This document shows positions 34,703 to 43,290 of a stretch of DNA of 64,000 bases, piece by piece. Source of the DNA: Micromonospora chersina. GTDB lineage: Bacteria > Actinomycetota > Actinomycetes > Mycobacteriales > Micromonosporaceae. Every line of letters starts with the position of its first letter. Positions within the stretch are counted from its first letter, which is position 1. The DNA is taken from the NCBI RefSeq assembly GCF_900091475.1, contig NZ_FMIB01000002.1, positions 5,518,001 through 5,582,000 of the forward strand. The letters run 5' to 3'. Under the pieces are notes generated by a model. That model ran no database searches, was not told the DNA's origin, and saw only the letters and a program-made list of their open reading frames with translations. A program made the position numbers and the translations under genes.

Positions 34703-35350
34703 TCAGGCCGCCGGCAGGACGGTGTCCAGGAACGTGGCGGTGACCGCCCGGACGTCGGGGCGGGCCAGGTCGAGCGCGTGCCCGCCGTGCGTGAGCCAGA
34801 GGTGCGCCGGGTGGCCGGCGGCGAGCAGCCGGCCGGCCAGGTCGACCGACTGGGTGGCCGGCACCGCCGCGTCGTCGCGGCCGTGCACCAGCAGCACCGG
34901 CACGCCCGAACCCAGGTGGCCGGCGACGGTCGCGTCGGCCGTCGCCGGGTCGCCCGCGGCGGGAGGGTGGCCGAGCAGGTCCGCCCAGGGGTCGTCGTGC
35001 CGGCGCAGCCGCCGCCACCGCGGGTCCAGCGGGTCGACCGGCGCCCAGTACGCCAGCACCGCCCGGACGTCGCCGGGCCGGTCCACCCCGCGCAGGCCCA
35101 GGTGCAGGGCCAGCATGGCGCCGGCCGAGTCGCCGCCGACCAGCAGCGGCAGCCCGCCCGCCGCGGCCCGGGCGGCCCGCGCCGCGGCGCGTACGTCGTC
35201 GAGCTGGGCCGGCCAGTGGGCCTCGGCCGCGAAGCGGTAGGTCGCGGGCACCACCCGCAGCCCCAGCGGGGCGAGGCCGGCCCCGTCCTCCTCGGAGCGG
35301 GCCCGCCACCCGCCGCCGTGGATCCAGAGCAGTACGCCGCGATCGGTCAT
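34703..35350 (-). CDS. Alpha/beta hydrolase (HSL-like esterase)
   Basis: A 215-residue hydrolase. The oxyanion motif HGGGW is at residues 11-15, the nucleophile elbow GGDSAGA near 68-74, the Asp in HGRDDAAVP near 155 and the His in HGGHALDL near 188. The HGGG motif places it near the hormone-sensitive-lipase/BD-FAE type esterases. ATG 35350 is the start. It is short for this family, lacking an N-terminal cap. Cytoplasmic; substrate unknown. Confidence 0.87.
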   Translation of the reverse strand: MTDRGVLLWIHGGGWRARSEEDGAGLAPLGLRVVPATYRFAAEAHWPAQLDDVRAAARAARAAAGGLPLLVGGDSAGAMLALHLGLRGVDRPGDVRAVLAYWAPVDPLDPRWRRLRRHDDPWADLLGHPPAAGDPATADATVAGHLGSGVPVLLVHGRDDAAVPATQSVDLAGRLLAAGHPAHLWLTHGGHALDLARPDVRAVTATFLDTVLPAA

Positions 35351-35461
35351 CCGGCCATGCTGGCCGCTCTCCCCGCCCCACCGCCACCGGCTCTGCCGAC
35401 GGCAGAGTGAGGCGACTCTCGCCCCTACGGTCCCGTAACCTACTCGGGGTAAAGTTGGCGG

Positions 35462-36211
35462 ATGCCGGAACTCGTGTACCCGCCCGTGATCCTCGCCGCC
35501 AAGACGATGTTCCGCGCCCTCGACCTGCGCCTACGCGTGGAGGGAAGCCACCACGTGCCGCGCGCCGGCGGGGCGGTGCTGGCCTCCAACCACGTCAGCT
35601 ACCTCGACTTCATCTTCTGCGGGTACGGCGCGCACGAGTCCCGCCGCCTGGTCCGGTTCATGGCCAAGGACGCCGTCTTCCGGCACAAGGTGTCCGGCCC
35701 GCTCATGCGGGGCATGAAGCACATCCCGGTGAACCGGGCCGCGGGCGCCGGGTCGTACGCCTCGGCGGTGGCCGCGCTGCGCCGCGGCGAGGTGGTCGGC
35801 GTCTTCCCGGAGGCCACGATCAGCCGCTCCTTCACGGTCAAGGACCTCAAGAACGGCGCGGCCCGGATGGCCCAGGAGGCCGCCGTGCCGCTGCTGCCGG
35901 TCGCGCTCTGGGGCACCCAGCGCCTGTGGACCAAGGGCCGGCCGCGCACCCTGACCCGCCGGCACACCCCGATCACCATCCTGGTCGGCGAGCCGATCGA
36001 CCCGGCCGCGCACCCCGACGGCAACGCCCTGACCGCCGAGCTGCGCACCCGCCTCACGGCGCTCGTCGACCGGGCCCAGCGGGAGTACCCGGACCAGCCC
36101 GCCGGCCCGGACGACTCCTGGTGGCAGCCGGCCCACCTGGGCGGCACGGCGCCCACCCCCGAGGAGGCCGCCGAGCTGGACCGCCCGGGCCGCCGCACCC
36201 CCACCTCCTGA
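35462..36211 (+). CDS. 1-acyl-sn-glycerol-3-phosphate acyltransferase (PlsC-like)
   Basis: A 249-residue membrane-associated acyltransferase. Motif I NHVSYLD (HxxxxD) lies near residues 41-47, motif III GVFPEATISRS (FPEG-like, Ala for Gly) near 116-126, and motif IV PLLPVALWGTQRLW near 141-154. It would transfer acyl chains to lysophosphatidic acid in phospholipid synthesis. ATG 35462 is the start; the hydrophobic N-terminus probably docks to the membrane. The C-terminus is Pro/Glu-rich. No other lipid gene is adjacent. Confidence 0.9.
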   Translation: MPELVYPPVILAAKTMFRALDLRLRVEGSHHVPRAGGAVLASNHVSYLDFIFCGYGAHESRRLVRFMAKDAVFRHKVSGPLMRGMKHIPVNRAAGAGSYASAVAALRRGEVVGVFPEATISRSFTVKDLKNGAARMAQEAAVPLLPVALWGTQRLWTKGRPRTLTRRHTPITILVGEPIDPAAHPDGNALTAELRTRLTALVDRAQREYPDQPAGPDDSWWQPAHLGGTAPTPEEAAELDRPGRRTPTS

Positions 36212-36304
36212 TCCGCACCGAGGGCCGCGACGTGGCCGGATCGTTCCGCATCCGGGCATGATGGTGCCTGCCGGCCGGGCGTCCGCCCGGCCAGGATCGA
36301 GACC

Positions 36305-36907
36305 ATGAGCAGAGCAGCACTCGTCGTCATCGACGTCCAGGAGTCCTTCCGGCAGCGCCCGATCTGGGCCCACGCCTCCCAGCCGGACATCGTCGACCAG
36401 GTGAACCGGCTGGTCGACGCGGCCCGCCGCCGGGGCGACCTGGTGGTCTGGGTCCTGCACGCCGAGCCGGGCACCGGTGGCGTGTTCGACCCGGCTCTCG
36501 GGCACGTCCGGCTGATCGACGGCCTCGCCCCGGCGGCCGGGGAGCCGACGCTTGTCAAGACCTCGCACAACGCCTTCACCACCACCAACCTCCAGCAGGT
36601 GCTCACCCTCGCCGGGATCCGCGAGGTGACCGTCTGCGGCATCCGCACCGAGCAGTGCGTGGAGACCACCACCCGGGTCGGCTGCGACCTCGGGTACGAG
36701 ATGACGTTCGTGACCGACGCGACGGTCACCTTCCCCACCCCGCACCGGGACCTGCCGGCCGACGCCCCGCTGGAGCGGATCCTGGCCGACCCGCGCACCC
36801 TGTCCACCGCCGACATCGTGGCCCGCACCGAGTACGCCCTGGCCGGCCGCTTCGCCACCGTGCGCACGGTCGCCGAGCTGACCGACCCCGTCGCCGTCGG
36901 CGCCTGA
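36305..36907 (+). CDS. Isochorismatase-family cysteine hydrolase
   Basis: A 200-residue hydrolase. The catalytic triad of the family is visible: Asp in VVIDVQESF near residue 10, Lys in LVKTSHNAF near 83, and Cys in GIRTEQCVETTTR near 118. Substrate is not certain; family members hydrolyse amides such as nicotinamide or ureides. The next gene, a GlxA-type regulator, starts only four bases after the stop, and such pairs are usually a hydrolase with its own regulator. Confidence 0.9.
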   Translation: MSRAALVVIDVQESFRQRPIWAHASQPDIVDQVNRLVDAARRRGDLVVWVLHAEPGTGGVFDPALGHVRLIDGLAPAAGEPTLVKTSHNAFTTTNLQQVLTLAGIREVTVCGIRTEQCVETTTRVGCDLGYEMTFVTDATVTFPTPHRDLPADAPLERILADPRTLSTADIVARTEYALAGRFATVRTVAELTDPVAVGA

Positions 36908-36911
36908 TCTG

Positions 36912-37850
36912 ATGGCCCGGGTCGCGTTCCTCCTGGTTCCGCAGCTGCATCTGCTGGACCTCGCCGGGCCGGCCCAGGTCTTCTCCGCCGCCGCCGATCT
37001 CGGGTACGACTACCGCCTGCACTACGTCGCCGCCACGCCCGAGGTGCCGACCGTGCAGGGGGTGACGCTGCGGGCCAGCCTCGACTGGCCCGCGCTGGAC
37101 CGCGACGATCTGGTGGTCGTACCCGGATGGCGGTTGTCGGCGCACGGCCCGGCCGGGCCGGTCGGGCCGGAGGAGCTGCGGCGGCTGGCCGACCACCACG
37201 CGGCCGGCGGCACCGTGGCGAGCGTCTGCGCGGGCGCCTTCGCGCTCGCCCGGGCCGGCCTGCTCGACGGGCGGCGCTGCACCACCCACCACGACGTGCA
37301 GGACGAGCTGGCCCGGCGGCACCCGGCGGCCCGGGTGGTGCGCGACGTGCTCTACGTGGTCGACGACCGGGTGGTCAGCTCCGCCGGCATCGCCAGCGGC
37401 ATCGACGTGGCGCTGCACCTGATCGCCACCCGGCACGGCCCCGCGGTGGCCGCCCGGATCGCCCGCACCCTCGTCGTGTACGCCCGCCGCAACGGCCACG
37501 AGCAGCAGGCCAGCGCGATGATGCGGTACCGGTCGCACCTGTCCGACGCGGTGCACCGGGCGCAGGACCTTATCGACGGGCACTACGCCGAGCCGCTGCC
37601 GCTGGCCGAGCTGGCCGCCGCCTGCGGCGTCGCCGACCGCACCCTCAGCCGGCTGTTCCGGCAGGCGACGGGGCTGACCCCGCTCGGCTACCAGCAGCTG
37701 CTGCGGGTCGAACGCGCCGAGCACCTCATCGGGCACGGCGCCACTGTGGAGGCCGCCGCCCGCGCGGTCGGCTTCACCGACGCCCGGATGCTGCGGCGGC
37801 TGCGCGCCCGGGGCCGCCCCGACCCGGCCACGCTGCGGCTGGCCGGCTGA
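36912..37850 (+). CDS. GlxA-family AraC-type transcriptional regulator
   Basis: A 312-residue regulator. The first 180 residues form a DJ-1/PfpI-like domain (FLLVPQLHLLDLAGPAQVFSAA; VASVCAGAFALARAGLLDGR with the nucleophile-elbow Cys; CTTHHDVQDELARRHP). The C-terminal AraC helix-turn-helix spans about 210-305 (LPLAELAAACGVADRTLSRLFRQATG). This is the GlxA architecture. It is co-transcribed with the cysteine hydrolase just upstream and probably controls it. Confidence 0.92.
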   Translation: MARVAFLLVPQLHLLDLAGPAQVFSAAADLGYDYRLHYVAATPEVPTVQGVTLRASLDWPALDRDDLVVVPGWRLSAHGPAGPVGPEELRRLADHHAAGGTVASVCAGAFALARAGLLDGRRCTTHHDVQDELARRHPAARVVRDVLYVVDDRVVSSAGIASGIDVALHLIATRHGPAVAARIARTLVVYARRNGHEQQASAMMRYRSHLSDAVHRAQDLIDGHYAEPLPLAELAAACGVADRTLSRLFRQATGLTPLGYQQLLRVERAEHLIGHGATVEAAARAVGFTDARMLRRLRARGRPDPATLRLAG

Positions 37851-37879
37851 CCCCGGGCCGCGGCTCGCCCGCGGAGGCG

Positions 37880-38623
37880 TCAGCAGGCGGAGCCGGGACG
37901 GTCCCGCGCCGGGACGTCCTGGCGGGGCCAGACCGACGGCTCGGCCGGGCGGTAGTAGTCGTCCCGGGACAGGAACTCGACAGGCAGCGAACCCGGCAGG
38001 GTCACCGACCCCGCGGTCGGGCCGGGGGAGGGGTTCATCCGGGCCGTCAGTGCGTCCCGCTCCGGCGGGGAGAGGTCCACCAGTTCGGGGCGGCGCAGCC
38101 GGAACGTGGCCACCGAGCGGCGTACCTGCCGGGCCAGCGCGGCGACCAGGGCAACCGGGCCGGTGAGCGCCAGCGCCGGCTGCCGGATGGTGCGCAGCGC
38201 GTCGCAGACCACCCGCAGCTCGGCGGTGCCGTCCGGGCCCTCCGCCAGCTCCAGCCGGGACGGCCACTGCCAGCGGATCTGACCACTGACCAGGCGGGAC
38301 AGCCGGATCGGGCGCCGGTGCCGGGCGTCCGTCCGGCCGTCCCGCCCGGAGACCAGGGACAGCTCGGAACCGGTGCAGACGTAGGCCAGCCGCCGGTCCG
38401 TCACGGTGACCGTCGCGGGGGAGGGCAGCGCCCAGGACCGGACGTCGTCGGTGGGGCCGAGCAGGTGACCGGCCACCAGCAGCCGGTGCTGCGCGAGCAG
38501 TTGCTCGCCCGGCTCGGGGAGCAGCGCGTACCGCCGGTCGAGCACGGGACGGGTGGGATCGTCATCCGCGTCGAAGCGGTGCGGCCCGATGAAGAACGGA
38601 GCGGCGTCCTCCGACACGGTCAC
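37880..38623 (-). CDS. Hypothetical protein with PH-like segment
   Basis: A 247-residue soluble protein of unknown function. It starts at GTG 38623; GTG 38617 has better ribosome-site spacing and is possible. Mid-protein, TVTVTDRRLAYVCTGSELSL and RLSRLVSGQIRWQWPSRLEL look like the strand pattern of bacterial PH-like domains. Residues 150-185 form a hydrophobic helix-rich stretch. Similar proteins occur in actinobacteria. It converges on the GlxA gene and lies just downstream of the response regulator gene on the same strand. Confidence 0.65.
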   Translation of the reverse strand: MTVSEDAAPFFIGPHRFDADDDPTRPVLDRRYALLPEPGEQLLAQHRLLVAGHLLGPTDDVRSWALPSPATVTVTDRRLAYVCTGSELSLVSGRDGRTDARHRRPIRLSRLVSGQIRWQWPSRLELAEGPDGTAELRVVCDALRTIRQPALALTGPVALVAALARQVRRSVATFRLRRPELVDLSPPERDALTARMNPSPGPTAGSVTLPGSLPVEFLSRDDYYRPAEPSVWPRQDVPARDRPGSAC

Positions 38624-38690
38624 GACCTCCCGATGGCGGTTGGCGATACGTCGAGCCTGGCCGACGCGGGTGCGGCTGTCATGACACCCG

Positions 38691-39407
38691 TTAGGGGGTC
38701 GGCCGGTCGGCGGACGCCTGTGACCGGTAGATGCCGATATCTTCCGGCCGGACGAGGCCGTCCTCGATCGCCCGGGCGAGGAGCGCCGCCTTCGTGGCGG
38801 CCGGCCGCCCGGCCCGGGTGTACTTGATCCGCGCCCGGTCCACGTACTGCTTCACGGTGTGCTCGCTGATCCGCATCCGGCGCGCCACCGACGCCTTCGA
38901 CATCGACTGGAACCACAGCAGCAGGGCCTCGCGCTCCTTGTCGGACAGGGTCGGCCGGTCCGGCCGGGGGTCGCCCACGATCGCACCGGCCAGCGCCGGC
39001 GGCACGTACGGGCGGTCGTTCGCCGCGGCGAGCACGGTGGCCACGCAGTGCTCCCGCCCCTCGTGCTTGGCGAGGAACGCCACGGCGCCGGCGTCCAGCG
39101 CCGCCAGCATGGTCTCCGGGTCGGTGTGCTCGGAGTAGACCACCACCCGGCGGCCGGCCGCGCTCAGCTCGGCCAGCTTGTCCAGCACCATCCGCCCGTG
39201 CAGCCGCAGGTCCAGCAGGATCACCTGGGCCTCCGGGGCGGCCCGCAGCACCACGTCCGGGTCGTCACCGGTGGCCAGCACGCGCAGCCCCGGCTCGCCG
39301 GCCAGCCAGGCGCGTACCCCGTCGACCACGACCGGATGGTCGTCCACGATCGCCACGCCGATCGGTTGCCCGCCGGTCACGTCCTCCGCCACCGGGTCTG
39401 CGTCCAT
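38691..39407 (-). CDS. LuxR-type response regulator
   Basis: A 238-residue two-component regulator. The receiver domain has the acidic pair in IVDDHPVVVDGV near residue 20 and the phospho-acceptor Asp in VILLDLRLHG near 66. The output domain has the helix-turn-helix SDKEREALLLWFQSMSKASVARRMRISEHTVKQYVDRARIKY (shown here only as a region, about 170-215). ATG 39407 follows GGGGAGA and lies inside the 3' end of the upstream kinase-like gene, so the three genes are tightly coupled. It is probably phosphorylated by the sensor encoded at 40569-41747. Confidence 0.9.
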   Translation of the reverse strand: MDADPVAEDVTGGQPIGVAIVDDHPVVVDGVRAWLAGEPGLRVLATGDDPDVVLRAAPEAQVILLDLRLHGRMVLDKLAELSAAGRRVVVYSEHTDPETMLAALDAGAVAFLAKHEGREHCVATVLAAANDRPYVPPALAGAIVGDPRPDRPTLSDKEREALLLWFQSMSKASVARRMRISEHTVKQYVDRARIKYTRAGRPAATKAALLARAIEDGLVRPEDIGIYRSQASADRPTP

Positions 39408-40579
39408 CTGATCTCCCCGTCCCGCTCGTGCAGGTGCTCCACCGGCCCGTCCCCGTCCCCACCCGGTGGGCCGGTCGCGTCCGGCCCCTCGTGATCGGGG
39501 GTGACCAGGCTGACCACCACCTCGTCCGGGCCGACCACCACGGTCAGCCGGGCCCAGCCCCGGGCGCCCGCGAGCGCCGCGGTCGGCGGGTCGACCAACC
39601 GCCGGCGGACCTCGACCGGCAGCTCCGGCGGCACCCCGACGGCGACCAGCTCGATCGGCAGGCCGTTCCGTTCCGCCAGGTCGGCGGCGGCACGCAGCTC
39701 GTGCAGCAGCGGATCCGGCACGTCGTCCGACTCGGCGATCAGCCGGCGCAGCCGGGCCGCCGCCAGCACCGCGCGGTGGCGTACCGCCGGGTCGCCCGGG
39801 TCGGCGTCGCCGGCCGCGAGGGCCGCCAGCACCTCCTCGGCCGCGCCGCTGACCAGCGCGAGCCGCGCCTGCCGCTCCCGCCGGGCCCGTTCCGCCGCCT
39901 CCCGCTCCGCGGCCACGCCCAGGGCCGCCGCGGCGGTGCCGGCGCGGTCCCGGGCCAGCGTCGCGATCGCGGAGGCCCCGGCGAAGACCGCCACCGGCAG
40001 CGACGAGGTGCCGTAGACGTACATGGCGTAGCGGCTCAGGTCGGCCGGGGCGGTGGCGCCGTGCAGGGCCACCGCGGCCAGGGCGATCGTCGCGTGCGCG
40101 GCCAGCAGCGCGAGCAGCCACCCCAGCGGCCGACGCCAGAGCACGAGCAGGAAGAACCAGGCCAGCCCGCCCCACACCCAGTTGGCGGCGGTGAACAGCT
40201 GCCGCTCGCCGGCCGCCGCGAAGACCGTCGCGTCGACCACGAGCAGCGCCGCCGCCAGCGGCCGGGCGGGCGGCAGCCCGCCGCGCAGCAGGCGTACGCC
40301 GGTCCCGACGCCGACCGCCGCGGTCACCAGCCAGCCGGCGGCGACCACCGGCGGGGCGGCCAGCCGGGACCAGGAGCCCAGCAGCGCCGGCAGCCCGATC
40401 GCCAGGTGCCAGGCCAGCGCGATGACCACCGCGACGATCCGGGCGCCCCGGTCCGAGGCGTCGGCGACCGCGTGCGCCGCGGTCGCGGCCACCTCCGGAC
40501 CGGCGTGCTCCGGCGCCCGCTGCCGCACGGCCGGCCGGGCCGCCGTGCCGGCCACGACCGCTCCCGACTCAGTGGACAC
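39377..40579 (-). CDS. Membrane kinase-like protein, degenerate histidine kinase
   Basis: A 400-residue protein from GTG 40579. The N-terminal half has five or six hydrophobic helices, as in MASE-type sensors. A helical linker (RERQARLALVSGAAEEVL) stands where a HisKA_3 dimerisation helix would be, but there is no conserved His. The C-terminal part has an HATPase-like spacing yet lacks clear N-box and G-box motifs. It is best read as a pseudokinase or sensor partner of the adjacent true kinase. It overlaps the upstream kinase gene by 11 bases and the regulator gene by 31. Confidence 0.7.
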   Translation of the reverse strand: MSTESGAVVAGTAARPAVRQRAPEHAGPEVAATAAHAVADASDRGARIVAVVIALAWHLAIGLPALLGSWSRLAAPPVVAAGWLVTAAVGVGTGVRLLRGGLPPARPLAAALLVVDATVFAAAGERQLFTAANWVWGGLAWFFLLVLWRRPLGWLLALLAAHATIALAAVALHGATAPADLSRYAMYVYGTSSLPVAVFAGASAIATLARDRAGTAAAALGVAAEREAAERARRERQARLALVSGAAEEVLAALAAGDADPGDPAVRHRAVLAAARLRRLIAESDDVPDPLLHELRAAADLAERNGLPIELVAVGVPPELPVEVRRRLVDPPTAALAGARGWARLTVVVGPDEVVVSLVTPDHEGPDATGPPGGDGDGPVEHLHERDGEIRWTQTRWRRT

Positions 40580-41747
40580 CCGACCACTCCAGCCGGATCC
40601 GGGTGCCGGCGCCAGGGGCGGAGGTCACCTCCGCGCGGCCACCCACCGAGGCCATCCGGCCGTGGATGGACTCGCGCAGGCCGTACCGGTGGGCCGGGAC
40701 CGTGGCCGGGTCGAAGCCGGGGCCGTCGTCGGCCACCTCCACCACCACGGCGGCGGCGTCCCGGGCCAGGCGCAGCGCGGCGGTGGCGCCCGGGGCGTGC
40801 CGGGCCACGTTGGCCAGCGCGGCGGCGGCGCTGTCGGCGAGCGCCGCGGCGACCTGCGCGGGCACCCGGCACGGCGCGAGCGTCGCGGTCACGGCCGGCT
40901 CGGGCAGCCGGGCCAGGACCGCCCGCAGCCGCTCGTCCAGGGCCACCGCGCCGGCCGCCGGCGCCGAGCGCGCGTCGGCCAGGGCGGTGAGGGTACGCAG
41001 GTCCTCGGCGCACCGCTCGCGCAGCGCGGCCGACGGGCCGGACACCGCACCGAGCCCGACCATCGTGAGCGTGGCGAGGACGGTGTCGTGCAGGTCGCGG
41101 TTCTGCCGCCGCTCGGCCTCCCGGGCCGCCCGCCCCACCACCGCCTCGCGGGAGAGCCGCTGGAAGTCCGCGAAGGCGGCGTCGGCGTTGGCGAGCCGGC
41201 GACGCATCACCGCGGTCATCACCGCCGCGCAGCCGGTCTGCACCAGCAGCGACCCGGCGTGCGCCCGCGCCTCCACCGGGTTGCCGGCCACGGTGGCGCC
41301 GGCCGCGTAAGCGGCGGCGACCAGCAGCCCGGCCGGGACCGACAAGCGGGCCGGGGCGGTGGCCTGCGCGTTGATCACGGTGGTGCTGGCGAGCACCGCG
41401 ACCCAGCTGCCCTCGCCGGGCAGCACCTCCGGCGCCACCAGCCAGGGGATCGCCAGCGCGGTGGCGGTGGTCAGCGCCACGTCGCCGGCCACCAGCACGC
41501 CGGTGATCCCGTGCCGGAACGCGCGGACGGCGTACCAGACGGACCAGGCGGTGAGCGCGACGACCGCCGGGACCAGCAGGGCCATCCGGACGGGCGGGGT
41601 GCGCACGGCCAGCGCGACCACCGCGGCGACCGGGCCGCAGGTGAGCCGGAGCAGCGCCGGCAGGGTGGTGAAGATCAGGGTGAACGCGCCGCCCGCCGGC
41701 CGGTCCAACGGGGACGGCGGCAGGGTCGTGGCGGCAACGACCGGCAT
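40569..41747 (-). CDS. Sensor histidine kinase (NarL/LuxR-partner type)
   Basis: A 392-residue membrane kinase. Six hydrophobic helices occupy about residues 15-190. The HisKA_3 phosphorylation site is in RDLHDTVLATL near residue 218. The HATPase domain has NVARHAPGATA (N box) near 317 and DDGPGFDP (G1 box) near 340. ATG 41747 is the start. It heads a three-gene operon with the degenerate kinase and the LuxR-type regulator. The signal is unknown. Confidence 0.9.
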   Translation of the reverse strand: MPVVAATTLPPSPLDRPAGGAFTLIFTTLPALLRLTCGPVAAVVALAVRTPPVRMALLVPAVVALTAWSVWYAVRAFRHGITGVLVAGDVALTTATALAIPWLVAPEVLPGEGSWVAVLASTTVINAQATAPARLSVPAGLLVAAAYAAGATVAGNPVEARAHAGSLLVQTGCAAVMTAVMRRRLANADAAFADFQRLSREAVVGRAAREAERRQNRDLHDTVLATLTMVGLGAVSGPSAALRERCAEDLRTLTALADARSAPAAGAVALDERLRAVLARLPEPAVTATLAPCRVPAQVAAALADSAAAALANVARHAPGATAALRLARDAAAVVVEVADDGPGFDPATVPAHRYGLRESIHGRMASVGGRAEVTSAPGAGTRIRLEWSGVH

Positions 41748-41900
41748 CGGGGGAGGTGTCCTTCCGGCAGCGACCCGGTCGGGTCCGCACGGCCTAGATC
41801 GACGCCGGAGAATAGCATGTTCGCAGGCAACCGGTCACCCTCGGTACGCGGCGCGTCGCTGTACCGATTTCCCGGCGGCGGCCGGCCGGCGTCAACCCGC

Positions 41901-42701
41901 TCAGGCGTGCGCCACCGCGAGCAGGTGTGAGCTGGCCCCGAGCACCGCCGGATCCCGCTCGAACGCCTCGGCGCACGCCACCGCGTCGGCGAAGAGCCGC
42001 TCGGCCGGGCCGGTGCCCAGCGCGTTCAGCACCGGCCACAGCGGACCCTCCACCCCGTACAGCGCGGGCGCCGGAAGGCCGGCCGCGACGAACTCGTCCA
42101 CCACCTGCTCCGGGCGGTGGAAGTAGGCCGTGGTGAAGCCGGTCCGCGGGTCGTTCACCCCCGTGGCGTACGCCTCGCGCAGCAGCGGGCGGTTGTGGTC
42201 GTCCACCCGTCCCTGCGCGGTCAGGTCGATCAGCGCCGCGTTGCGGCTGATCGCCGCCGCGAGCACCGGGCCGCCGGGCCGGGTCAGCCGGGCCGCCTCG
42301 CGCAGCGCGGCCACGCGCTCGGCCCGGTCGGTCAGGTGGTAGAGCGGGCCGAGCAGCAGGGTGGCGTCGGCCGAGGCGTCGGGCAGCGGCAGGTCCCGGG
42401 CGTCGCCCACGGTCGCGGTGATGCCCGGGTGTGCGGCCCGGGCCGCCGCCACGTGCGCCGGCACCAGGTCGACCAGGTGCACGCGGTGCCCGGCCGCCGC
42501 GAGCCAGCCCGCGTACGCGCCGGGGCCGCCGCCGATGTCCAGCACCTCGGCCGGCGGTGGGGGCAGCAGCCGGGCGAGCAGGTCCCGGGTGCGGCGCGCC
42601 TCCAGCCGTCCCTGCGGCGACCGGTCCAGCCGGTCCGCCTCGGCGAAGACCTCGGTGTAGTAGCGGTGGATGTCGGGCTCGGCGGGTCGATGCTGCGGCA
42701 T
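41901..42701 (-). CDS. Class I SAM-dependent methyltransferase
   Basis: A 266-residue methyltransferase. Motif I is VLDIGGGPGAYAGWLAAAGH near residues 44-63, followed by VHLVDLVPAHVAAAR, VGDARDLPLPDASADATLLL and the motif-IV-like LLLGPLYHLTDR. The ATG at 42701 (MPQHRPAEPD) is preferred over the one at 42731, which adds ten unremarkable residues; neither has a strong ribosome site. Substrate unknown. It is divergent from the small membrane-protein gene across 82 bases. Confidence 0.85.
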   Translation of the reverse strand: MPQHRPAEPDIHRYYTEVFAEADRLDRSPQGRLEARRTRDLLARLLPPPPAEVLDIGGGPGAYAGWLAAAGHRVHLVDLVPAHVAAARAAHPGITATVGDARDLPLPDASADATLLLGPLYHLTDRAERVAALREAARLTRPGGPVLAAAISRNAALIDLTAQGRVDDHNRPLLREAYATGVNDPRTGFTTAYFHRPEQVVDEFVAAGLPAPALYGVEGPLWPVLNALGTGPAERLFADAVACAEAFERDPAVLGASSHLLAVAHA

Positions 42702-42783
42702 CGGTCGATGGTGGACGCCACGCCCCGGCACGTCACCCGGTTTACCGGGCGGACCGCTGGCGCGACGCTCCTACCCTGCGGCT

Positions 42784-43227
42784 ATGACGTACCAGCCGGC
42801 CATGGTGCCGCCCAGGAAATCGAACACCACCCGGGTGGTGCTCACCGTCGTCGGCGTGGTGCTCGCGCTCTGCTGCGTGGGCGGTGTCGTCGGCGGCTTC
42901 GCCATCTACCACACCGCGAAGGAGGCCACCGGGCCCGCGCACGCCACTGTGGACAGGTTCGCCGGCGCGCTGGTCGCCCGCGACTACCCGACCGCGTACG
43001 GCCAGCTCTGCGCACGCGTGCGCGCCCGGGTCAGCCAGGAGGACTTCGTCCGGCAGCAGTCCGCCCAGCCGCTGACCGAATACCGCATCGTCGGGGTGAA
43101 CGTCACGAACACCAACGGACGGGTCAGCGGGTCGGCGCAGGTGCGCTTCACCCCGCAGAGCGGCACCACCGTGACGCAGGCGTTCGTCCTGGTCAAGGAG
43201 GACGGTGGGTGGCGGGTGTGCGAGTGA
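42784..43227 (+). CDS. Membrane-anchored protein with NTF2-like/DUF4878-type domain
   Basis: A 147-residue protein from ATG 42784. A 16-residue basic head is followed by a single membrane helix (VVLTVVGVVLALCCVGGVVG) and an extracytoplasmic domain: ATVDRFAGALVARDYPTAYGQL, QEDFVRQQSAQPLTEYRIVGV, and the closing beta segment QAFVLVKEDGGWRVCE. This is the pattern of DUF4878/NTF2-like actinobacterial lipoprotein-like proteins. Function unknown. Confidence 0.75.
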   Translation: MTYQPAMVPPRKSNTTRVVLTVVGVVLALCCVGGVVGGFAIYHTAKEATGPAHATVDRFAGALVARDYPTAYGQLCARVRARVSQEDFVRQQSAQPLTEYRIVGVNVTNTNGRVSGSAQVRFTPQSGTTVTQAFVLVKEDGGWRVCE

Positions 43228-43290
43228 CCGGTCGGCGGGCCGCCCGCCCGTCGGCGGACCCGCGTGCGCCGCTGTCCTAGCCTCGCTGCC

